Shown here in pieces: positions 34,356 to 43,639 of a DNA stretch of 64,000 nt. Both the position numbers and the translations under genes were made by a program. How positions within the stretch are numbered: position 1 is the first letter of the stretch; each line of letters starts with the position of its first letter. The stretch is from Bullera alba. Lineage: Eukaryota > Basidiomycota > Tremellomycetes > Tremellales > Bulleraceae. Location of the stretch: positions 682,001-746,000 of the forward strand of contig BCIX01000006.1 in NCBI GenBank assembly GCA_001600095.1. The letters run 5' to 3'. Under the pieces are notes generated by a model. The model was not told where the DNA came from. It made no database searches and worked only from the letters and a program-made list of their open reading frames with translations.

Positions 34356-35308
34356 TCAGCCTGGTGAAGTACCCCGAATCTCTGCATGCCAGCAAGGCAG
34401 AACAGGAGATTTTGGCCGAACCTCCATCACCGGTACGGTCGATCCAGCTGGACAATCGGCTCCGGATTTGTCCAGTAGCTCATTCTTTGCAGCTGCAATC
34501 ACCTGTTTGGACCCCTTCCCGAGGTCGTCAATTGCGGGACGCAGGTGGCTCGCCATCTCATTCAAGGTTGGCTGCACGTAGTCCTCCAAGCTGAGAAGTG
34601 AGATCGAATGGCTGAGCAGTTCCCGCTGATGGATTGTACAGTACCTCCTGCCAAGTGTATTGACGAGCCCACTTATCCGCACTTTCCTTCGCCTCTAATG
34701 CCAGGTCGTGGACGTTGCCAGTCTCCATCCATTACATGATATTGACCCGGCCCGCTACACTAGTGAGCTGTTTCCCCCACCATGACTGTACGTGCTGAGT
34801 GAAACTCTCGAGCTGATCCGCGGACAGGTCTTTCCTTCCAACGTCACTTGCTGTTTTGAAGAACTGAGCCGTGGGCGAGACGACGAGTGCCGAGTCCTGG
34901 GCGGTCAACACGGGGTAACTCATCGTGAGCTTCTGGTCATCGGATTGTATGACTTTCTTGGTCTCAGATCCCCTCGGCTCGTCGACGTGGAACTGATGAC
35001 AACCACTGAGGGTATCAACGACCCAGTAATACTCTCCCAACCCTGGAGCAGCCTTCGCCAGTGTTGGCACCGTTTTGCTTATTGGTTCCTCATCGCCTTG
35101 TTGTAGATATCAGCGATGAGAAACTTGGCATGGTCCAGTGGAGAGGTTGCACCGTTCCATCTGGGAAGCGCAATGAGGTGTCGACTCTGATGGTGACTCT
35201 CGAGCACTCGTCGTCAACCTCGAGACCTTATGGCTTCCACTTGCGTTCGGATTAGACTCGGGTGAGAGTCCCAGGGGGACCGTTGTTAGAGCTTTGCTGT
35301 TGGCTCAT
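34356..35308 (-). CDS. Possible unrecognised multi-exon gene or decaying gene
   Basis: A chain of minus-strand segments looks coding: a start MSQQQSSNN (ATG 35308), EVDDECSRVTIRVDTSLRF, a long frame (35070-34732) with LGEYYWVVDTLSGCHQF and FTQHVQSWWGKQLTSV, and a terminal frame with LLEDYVQPTLNEMASHL and KQVIAAAKNELLDKSG. Introns with CTAAT or CTGAT branch-like sites can join them in frame, but two donors (GTCCCC and GTGCAA) are poor. Without splicing there are frame changes, and a TAA sits in frame near 34732. It could therefore be a functional lineage-specific gene with weak splice sites or a pseudogene. No family recognised. Confidence 0.35.
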
Positions 35309-36076
35309 AGTGGTGTCAGGATTTGGGTGTCATCCACCTGTCAGGCTGTCACATCCTAGTCAGCCCAGGCACATCACGTGACCCTGATTGTAGACTCGTA
35401 GACACCGTACACATACTTTAGCTACGATCTGCTACCTGTGATTCCTCACCACTATACAGAGTGCTGAGAGTCACAGGTCGTGACAAGTGGCGGTGGCGCG
35501 CAGATGTGTGATAGAGGGATAAGTTCTTATAGGAAGAGCTGTCTTGCTGCTCTTATAGCACTCGAGACGATAGACTACTACAGTCAGTGAAAGGACTGTG
35601 GCACTAACAGTGACGTATTATGATGATCCTTTCACGCGACCACCCGTGACAGGAAGGCGGTCCTGTGTGTGCTGCGAGGTGCTGCGAGTCGAGTGTATGT
35701 GGCAGATGCTGGTAAGTGTTACACATATTGAGCCAAAGACTCATGCTCATGCTCTATATACTCGCTCAGCGTTCGGTACTGAAGTTCTGAACTAAATCAG
35801 AGTTCAGCACTGACGTAGGCTGTGCCGAGTCTTTGATCTGCGGAAGGCACCTGGAAGGCTCAAAATCATGACATACATAGATGTGATGCAGATGAAACGA
35901 CAGTGCTATGAAGTATGACGCTATATGAGGGTACAGATGTCCGATGTCGACATGAGATTATGTGATGTGTGATGAGATCAGGTCCTTGTGATGCGTTGTC
36001 GATTGTCTCTGTGCTTTGTTCCCCACTTCGATGTGTCCCGGTATCTCCCTCTTTGCTCTGATGCTTCTTATCACCT
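35309..36076. other. Gene-poor interval downstream of the ERI1-like gene
   Basis: Roughly 770 bp with many short words such as ATGATG and CATGCTC and no supported frame on either strand. It includes the 3' flank of the ERI1-like gene and the region upstream of the candidate at 34.4-35.3 kb. Confidence 0.4.
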
Positions 36077-38383
36077 CTACAGCGCTATCGCGCTGGCGGC
36101 CCCTCTAGCCGCCCGAAGCTCCGCCACCCTCTTCCTCCTCGACCAGGCCTCCGCCTTCACCCAGTCAATCTCTCCGGTATCCGGATCTGTCGGTGTAGGA
36201 TCATCTTCGTCCTCCTCCCGTTCGCCCTTGACATGCCTTGGAGCTTCATCCACCATCTCGGCCGTTGTAGCTGCCTCCTTCGAATCCTTCTTCCCTGCCG
36301 GGCCAATCTCGCTGGACCACTGGCTGATCCTCTTTCGTGTCCCCTTGCTCAACCCTCTTCTCCATCACAGTGGCTATTTCCGCGGGTGCTTTCGCGCTCT
36401 CGTCGAGCACCATACCCCTGGGATTCGACATCCACTCCTCGAACTTGATCTCGCCCGGCTTAGACCCCATCCAAGGCCATTTCCGCATCTGCGCCGGCGG
36501 CTTCACTATCGCGTTCGGCTCGATGAGCACGTTGGGCTTGTTGCTTATCGCAATAAGTATCCTTGCGACATTGTTTGCGTCCTGCATCTGGTTAGCTGCT
36601 GTTGACTTGTAATTCCAGAGAAGCACTAGAGCTCAGAGGTGAATCTGGACTCACGGCTATACCGGAATGCTGTCGTCCTTCAAACTCGCCCAGGCCCAAA
36701 GCTTCCAATTGCCCAGTGATGGTCAAGAAGTAATTCGGGGACTTGCTAGATCGGGCATACCTCTCGACCTTCTTCGCAGTGGTGATAGGCGGCCACAACT
36801 CCTCTGATAGTTCATGCTCCGTTTCGGTTCGGGCAGGAGTCTCCGAGGGCGAGATAGAAGCGGTCGGTTCGGGCTCGACGTGCAGTGGTCGCCGAGAATG
36901 AAGTGTGCTGAGAACTGTGTTGGTAGCTTGCTTAATATTGAGATACGGAGCGAAAAAGTACGGTGGATTAGGAGGATCCGTCGGTGTTATATGCAGCTGC
37001 TTGGGAATCTGTGATCTGGGTGTCAGCTTCATCACACGGTAGTCTTGAAGTGAGAACAAGCTGATTTGCACTCACGAAGTCTCTGTGAACGATGCAGAAT
37101 AGGCCAAAGGTCAGCTTAAGATATGACGGATTGTCTCCCTACAATCTTACCTCAGGTCGTAAGGCTGTAGCGGGCAATCAGCTCAGTCCAGACAATCAAG
37201 GTGGAGTGGGTAGCTGACTCACGCCATCCGTAACCCAAAGCGCATCCTTCAGCCCGCCATCCTCGCGCCGCAGGTCATGACGATCCATCCACTTTTCCAG
37301 CCCTTTCAACATCTCCGGAAACGTCGGCGAAGCGTCCACCATTGCCTGCATGCCAAAATCAGCTGATTGAAGCAATGCCCTGGCTGCCTCTTAGCTGACC
37401 TGGGTGATGCCAGTGAGACTTGTGCAAAAGTCCGTCAGGGTCGGAGACCAAGTTGGCCGAACGTAGGAATGAAACGTGTCCACGATTTCTAGCTTCCGTC
37501 TCTTGGTCTGGGGCGAACAGCTCTCAGGCTCTTCGGGTAGGCCTCTGGTGGTCGGGTCGGGGTTGACAGAGTCGTCGACATCTTTCCACTGCAGCAAGAC
37601 GACCGGAAATTCCTAAACGATTGAGGTGAATCAGCTCATCGGTCGGGCGACGACAAACTCAGCTGATGACCCGGTACGCGACTCACTATGATCTCATTGG
37701 GCCAATCGAACTCCTTGCCCGCTCTGCAAGTGGCCTCCACGTCGAAACACAAGAAACTTCTCCACCTCGTCTGCAGCTCTTCCCTCCGCTGCGCAACGGA
37801 TCTTCCACTCCAGCCATTCCTATACCCCTGATAGCCGCCTTTCGAGGGGGACGACCGAGGACTAGGCTTTTTGGTTGGGGAGCCAGATTTCAGAGGTGAT
37901 TCATCATCAGAGGGCGTCGAGTGTCGATAATGAGCGCGTGACAGCCGCCTGAGAGGGTAGTCAGCTTGGGCCGTCGAAAAGAGACTAGTAGCGTAGCTGA
38001 CAGAAGACAGAAGGATGGGGGGCGGGGACATACCGCCATAATGTCTCCTTCTTCCCTTTTGTGTCTAGGCCCAGTAGGGTCAAATGATGGATCATCGCCT
38101 CTTTCGTCGACTGCTTTGACGGCAGCCGGGAAGGTGTTGATGTTGGCGGCCGAGTAGGAACCTCTTCCTCCAACTTATCCGAATCATGTATCTGAGCATC
38201 GACGTCCCCTTCCTCCTTTTTCTCGAGGTCACCATTCTTATCCTCGGAGGTGGCTGTTGTTGAAGGTGACAACGAGATTCCTTCCACTTTGCGACCCTCT
38301 CCAGTGACACTCTGAGAATTTGAACCATCTATAGGAGCTCCTACGGGTATCGCCAACACGGGCCCATCGCTGGCTGAGACCAT
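36077..38383 (-). CDS. ERI1: ERI1/3'hExo-type 3'-5' exoribonuclease with SAP-like domain
   Basis: Eri1 is a DEDDh exonuclease that trims small-RNA duplexes (negatively regulating RNAi), 5.8S rRNA and histone mRNA ends. Nine exons (38383-38034, 37948-37687, 37612-37400, 37345-37223, 37164-37151, 37082-37076, 37008-36655, 36581-36416, 36354-36077) encode 588 residues. An acidic N-terminus precedes a SAP-like helix pair (KEAMIHHLTLLGLDTKGKKE). The nuclease core has FLCFDVEATC and NEIIEFPVVLLQW (first D and E), YVRPTWSPTLTDFC.SLTGIT, VTDGPYDLRDF (third acidic residue) and GRQHSGIADANNVARIL (catalytic His and Asp), so all DEDDh residues are present. A charged C-terminal tail of ~130 residues is unusual. 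Two exons are tiny (14 and 7 nt). Start could lie further upstream; the last intron (36355-36415) is chosen to restore a clearly coding acidic tail. Confidence 0.88.
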
Positions 38384-38891
38384 ATCGCCGGTATGTATCT
38401 CAAGAAGCAATTGAAATCGAGGATACGGTCGGAGGAGATCACCAAGTTTGTTACAAGCTCCAGGTCGCAGGGGTGATGGACGACCTTCTTGGCTTCTGCC
38501 GAACCCAAAGGAGACCACTCCTTCAATGCAAGCTGTTCGTCAGATCGGCGAGACCTACACGACGCAGAAGCAGACAAGACGAGATGAGGTCAAAAGTCAA
38601 TAGAGGGGTGAACATGAAAAGTGGAGGTGTCCAACTTCGACATTCGGTCGAGGACGCGGGTGTCTTTGGCAAAGTCAGTCGAGGATTGTCTTTACTCACT
38701 GATTCCACTCGTCGGTCGTTGTCAGCTGCGACTACCAGCACTGTCATTCACTCCTCGCTCTACTACACGGGTATACCAGCAGATCTCGCTTTTGGAGCGA
38801 CAACCGGGAGAATTCGCGATGGAGATGTCAAGGAGCCGGGTCAACCCAGCGGGGGCGGGAGCGCTGGTGAGTCAACTCCTCCCGAGTAGCG
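38384..38891. promoter_or_regulatory. Divergent promoter region: ERI1-like (-) and orphan (+)
   Basis: The 508 bp between start codons include an in-frame extension of the ERI1-like frame to ~38518, so its true start might be upstream. Otherwise no gene is seen. Confidence 0.4.
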
Positions 38892-39860
38892 ATGTCTTCG
38901 AAGGGGCAGAGGGGGCTTTTGGACATCAACTTTGGGCAAGTGGAGCAGGAATATCCTGCCCGTCCCGGGTCGAAGAAACGCAAGAATATCGACGGTGTGG
39001 GGATCACGGATGTCAACTCGAAACTTGCCCTATTGTCGAATACGAGAGAGATCGTAGACTGGCACGCCGATGCTTCGACAGTCTGGATGTCACATGTCGT
39101 GGAACCGATCTTACCAAACATCAAGGTCCTTTCAACGACCTTTGTCCCAAACTCGGTGCCCGTGATCGCTAAGGAGACAGAACGCCATCTTCCAGCACTG
39201 AGGACAGCGTGTGTACGCATGAAGAACTGCAAACTCGATGTCGAGCCTATACTCAGAGGTTTCGAAGGTATCCAATCGATGGAACGGGTCGTCGTCCTAT
39301 GGGAGGACACAGTATGGCTGAAAAGCTCATTCCCACTACGAGCCAGTCTGAGGCGCACGGAGCATGGTTGGCCTTTGGACACGGTCGTCCATATCATCGA
39401 CCCGAACTGTAAGATTGAATCAGCGGAAAAGCCCAACGAATTGCCGAACGGTCAGCGAAGACTGGAATGCCTGTTCTCTTTCCTTCACCAACATTCTGTC
39501 AAGACGGCCGAAAAGCTTCTCATCGTCGGTCTCGAAAAGCTAGATCTGCCGGTCCTTCGACGCATGACAGTGGGCACAGGGGCCACCAAACGCCCAGCCA
39601 CTGCAGAAGAGATCAGATTCAAGATCGAGGACTGGTTCTTGGACTGGGCTTCCGATCTCTGGCCATTCGACACGAACAACACGGATGAACTCGACGATCT
39701 AGTCGATCGAGTCGAATTCCTCACCCTGGAAGATTACATGTCAGGATATATGACCGCCGACGAGAAGGAGATCCCCTGGATGGCTGAGGTTGGGACGAAC
39801 CATCGTCAGACAGCAGAGCGAGGGCCAACGCCAGAACAGCAACCCGTCCAGTCGCAGTAG
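38892..39860 (+). CDS. Intronless orphan protein (322 aa), unrecognised
   Basis: A single uninterrupted frame, unusual in this intron-dense window. The product begins MSSKGQRGLLDINFGQVEQ and has a basic KKRKNID motif near residue 28, which could act as a nuclear signal. Its middle contains alternating hydrophobic and charged segments such as MERVVVLWEDTVWLKSSF and WPLDTVVHIIDPNC, and it ends in an acidic, Trp-containing region (IEDWFLDWASDLWPFD, LDDLVDRVEFLTLEDYMSGY) and a Gln/Pro tail. The regular secondary-structure-like pattern suggests a folded globular protein, possibly of a family expanded in tremellomycetes. I know no domain for it. The start is the first ATG after an upstream TAG. Confidence 0.7.
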   Translation: MSSKGQRGLLDINFGQVEQEYPARPGSKKRKNIDGVGITDVNSKLALLSNTREIVDWHADASTVWMSHVVEPILPNIKVLSTTFVPNSVPVIAKETERHLPALRTACVRMKNCKLDVEPILRGFEGIQSMERVVVLWEDTVWLKSSFPLRASLRRTEHGWPLDTVVHIIDPNCKIESAEKPNELPNGQRRLECLFSFLHQHSVKTAEKLLIVGLEKLDLPVLRRMTVGTGATKRPATAEEIRFKIEDWFLDWASDLWPFDTNNTDELDDLVDRVEFLTLEDYMSGYMTADEKEIPWMAEVGTNHRQTAERGPTPEQQPVQSQ

Positions 39861-40076
39861 AGCAGTATAGATGAATCCAGGCGTAGGAAGAAGGAAGGAC
39901 CAACTGACAGGTAACAGCAGAGATGCATAGCAACCGAAATTGGCTAAGAGCGTATGGATGTACTATAGAAACGAGACCCTCGGGCTCCTCAAAGTGAAAA
40001 GGGGAAGACGAGCGAGATCGACCAGCGACCTCCACCCATTCCATAGAAAGGGGATGTCCGGGCCCAGACGACCACT

Positions 40077-42787
40077 CTAGACAGTGGGGCTGGACGTGAC
40101 GGACGACTCGTCGTCTTCAGTCATGTTGACGACTCGAAGCTTGCTCAGCTGACTCTCTCGTTTGATCGTCCCGAGGACGGGTGAATCCGGGGAGATGACG
40201 ATTGAGGGATTGCTAAGTCTTCTGCCCTCGGGGGCAGGGGTGGTTGAAGGAGGCTGGGGGAGAGAACCTCTTCGAGGGAGTTGGGTGACAGGGGTGACGG
40301 AGCCAATGAGCTGTCTCGGTCCGGAGTCGGTGTGTGGTTGGGAGACAGCTCTGTTCTTTGGTGGCTGGGGAAGTCGTCTTCCTGCGAAGGGCAGGGATTG
40401 TACGTCTGAAATTCTCCTTCCGATCTTGGCGTTGACGAGCGCTACCGTGGGTTGGGTAGACGGTCGTTGGAACTCGAAAGAAGGGAGTCTGGGTGGGGTA
40501 ACAGCCACATTGTCGCTCGACTGCATGTCGGTCTCGTACGGCAGAGGCGAGCCGGCTCGATCCATGGAGGCAGGAGCGACAGCAGTGGATACTTGAGGCA
40601 TGGCGTTAGGGTGGGAGTGAGACCTTAGCGTCGAAGTAGGGGAGATCGATCTAAAGGCGGGCTTATCCAACATCTCCTGAGCGAGCACGCTCCAGTCGAG
40701 ACCGTCCTCCTGCGACTTGAAAGGGTCTCTCGAGGCGGACGCACTGGAGAATCGTTTCTGCTCGGGAGACGAGTCCGGCGAGGTGTTTACGCTGCCAAAG
40801 GTATGCTGGGACAATCGAAGGGTTGAAGGTGCCGTTGGCGGATGAATATTAACAGTCAAAGCAGGATGACCGTCGTTGAGGGGTGTAGCGCAAGAATCGA
40901 CTGATCCCACATCGATCAGGTCACCCTCTACAGCGGAGCCATCGGCGAATGGGTCGACCATGGTGGAAGCCACGCCCGGTCGGGCAAGATCTTCCCGGGA
41001 CAACGAGGCCGAGTTTCTGGCAGAGGCACCTTGGGCTCGCTCGTCCAATCGGCCAAGACCAAAGTCGATTTCCTCCCACTTCATCGTCTTTTCATTCAAT
41101 CTAGTGGTAGTCCTCGGTCCGACCTGTACCATCTCCCGCTCGGTCTGCATGGGTCCGCCGATAAAGTCGTCGTCGCTGTCGGTAGAAGAGCGTCGTTTGG
41201 ACAATCTCTTGATGTGACCAATAAGGTCCGTCAAGACATTCCCCTCTTTCTCATTCGCGTCCCTTCCGAAGCCGTACTGAGTGAAGGTCATTCGGTTGTT
41301 GTTGTCCGGAGAGCCGGCGGAGCGTTGAGCGAGAGAACGGTTGAAATCGCCATTATCCTCAGACTCGCTGAATGAAAAGTGACGGGCCATCCTCCTCTTC
41401 TTGTTGATTCGGAGTTTTCGTCGGATGAACCAGATGGCCAGGGGGAGGAGGATCAACGTCGCAATGATCACGGGGACGGTGATCGAGGTGATCTTCTTCT
41501 TCTCGTCGGAAGAGTCTTTCAGATTGTTGTTGGTCGCGATCGCGCCAGTGTTGGTGTCCACAGGTGGGGTATACGCCGACAACATCTCGGGTTTCCAGTA
41601 CGATTTCCAGGTCCAAGTGGAAGCGGTGGGATCCCTCATGTCGAGGTAGTACATGTCGGATCTGGGACTGCCATTTGGACCCAGACCAAATGCGGCAATC
41701 ATGACTCCAGAGTCTGTCATGACAGACGAGTGGAATGCGGCGGCGGACGACGCCGGAGGTTGGAGGTTGTGTGGAGTCGACCACTCCCAAGTGGTAGTGT
41801 TGAGGAAGGCAAGGAGCGAGCTCGCAGTCACGTCTGTGCCAGTAGCCGCGGCGACAGTGGTGGATCCACCGTGGAGTACCAGTAGATCGAGGTTTGGGTG
41901 TGCGACAAGGGACGCACCGACCCGCCCGGGGGGTACATCTCCGGTGGTCGACTGCGATTCCCAGCCATTCTCCACTGTCCATTTGCCGACGGTGTTGAGC
42001 GGGACCAAGGTGCCAGAGGCGTCCTGTCCGCCAACGAGGTAGATCGCCGATCCGTCCTTGTTCCTAGCCAGGCCAAAGTCGGACACTGACAGCTGGGATC
42101 CAGTGAGCGATGTCGGCAGGCTCCGAGTCGAGACTAGCGATCCGGAGCCGAGAGGGAGGGAGAGCACATCAGCTGCGGGATAGGTGTATGATCCGGATGC
42201 TGAGACGAAGCACGGTCAGTGTGTCTTGTCGGTCGAGTGTCGATCGTCTCACTCACAACAAACATATTTGTCCGCAACACCACCTACGACCATGACCTTG
42301 CCCGTGGTCGTGCCATCGTCGACAAACTCTGCAGCGGCGCCTCGCCTCCTCACAGCCTTGGTCGGGCTGGCGTGGACCCAAGTGGCCGAGGAGTTTGTCA
42401 AGTCGAGCGAATGGGCTAGGCTATCGGTTGCACAGGACGAAGTGAGGCCGCCAATCACGACGAGCGAGTTGCCATCTTTGGACAGTGTGGTCGAGGCATA
42501 CGAGTGAGGTGGCAGGGCGGAATTGGGCCCTCTTATGAACGAGGGGTTGGTCGAGTTGAGCTAGAGAATGATTTAATCATGATGACAGTCACACCAGGGC
42601 GAGGACTCACTGGAAGGACAAAGACATCGTTTACAATCTGAGAGCCATAGTGGTCGACCTCGCCGCCAATCACGTACATTGCCGCTTGGGAGGGGACGAA
42701 TACGGCCTGATGGGCCCATCGCGCGGTCGGGGCTGACATTGGGGAGTTTGCTGGTGACGGAGTAGGTGTCCAGATCACGACGTTGTC
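40077..42787 (-). CDS. Kelch-repeat single-pass membrane protein (5' end unresolved)
   Basis: Three exons are certain: 42787-42611, 42560-42257 and 42199-40077 (868 codons, in frame to the stop at 40077). The ectodomain contains Kelch-type blades: RWAHQAVFVPSQAAMYVIGG, NSLVVIGGLTSSC, GKVMVVGGVADKYVC, AIYLVGGQDASG and VLHGGST, with a later GLGPNGSPRSDMYYLD strand. A transmembrane helix (ITVPVIIATLILLPLAIWFI) lies at about 41490-41430, followed by a basic stop-transfer (RRKLRINKKRRMA) and a long Ser/Pro-rich cytosolic tail. A signal peptide exon should precede 42787: a hydrophobic segment is visible at ~42920-42960 but I could not splice it in frame. Fungal proteins of this build are often called Kelch-domain or cell-wall-linked sensors; function unknown. 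Confidence 0.8.
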
Positions 42788-43639
42788 CTAGGATTGTTAA
42801 AGAGAGTATTCCTCGTCAAGAGGTGAAGTTGGGTTTGGAGCGTGCCGACGTCTACCTGCCAGAGGTGATGAGCACGAGTGAGGACTAGCCTTTGGAGATG
42901 TTCAATGAGTGATGATGAAGTAGAGACTGATCAGTAATGTCGAGATGGAGATGATCTGCGAATCCACCGTGCCATTCGTAGCTCGCTCTCACCCCGGCCA
43001 TCGTGAGTAAGAGGCTGTGACGCTAAGACTGGTCAGAGGCCTGGCCCAGCTTGACGACTCCCGGTGGGATCTTGACGGATGAGGAAGTCAGGGGAAGTCC
43101 TGCATGTAAGCCAAGGCACCGTTATCAATGTGAGATGGCTCGTCGAATGTGCCGAGAGGCAGAGGGTATTGTCAGGTAATCTCAAGGAGGAGGACGACTG
43201 ACGAGGTGTATCAAGTGTGGACATTAGATTCAAAGGGTAACGCCACGAGGAGAGATGGCGGGTCAAAGTGAGGGGAGGTATTAGGTAAAATCCTAATCCC
43301 CCACTTTGCAAGGAATATCATTGTAAGCTGACTTACAATGATTTAATCCCGAGTAAATTTAGCTGGGTGGCAATGGCGGTCACCGCCGCTTCAAGTTGAC
43401 TTTTGAATTTTGGAGGAACCGGGCCAAGCAGCAGCGTTGGCAGCGTTGGTCGGCACGTCGATCAGAAGCAGAGTGAGCAGGTCCAGCATCAATCTAACAT
43501 CTCACACTAGCTTCCAACTCACACCTTCAAAAGAGACCGGAAAAGGGCTCACTCACACTTGCAACCCAACTCGAGAGGTCAAGCAAGTCTCAATAACAAC
43601 TCCCATCAACACACCCCGACTCGTTTCACATCAGCAGAC
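42788..43639. promoter_or_regulatory. Divergent region between Kelch gene (-) and La gene (+), with the unresolved Kelch 5' exon
   Basis: About 850 bp. On the minus strand around 42900-42990 a short hydrophobic frame starting near an ATG (~42999) reads like a signal peptide (ISISTLLISLYFIITH) but meets a TGA before the first certain Kelch exon. The right part carries the La promoter; 43480-43630 is rich in CAA and CT, as in 5'UTRs. Confidence 0.4.

Noticed and set aside
32950..36076. Possible transposable element in the gene-poor stretch
   Set aside because: No terminal repeats, target-site duplications, reverse transcriptase, integrase or transposase motifs were seen.
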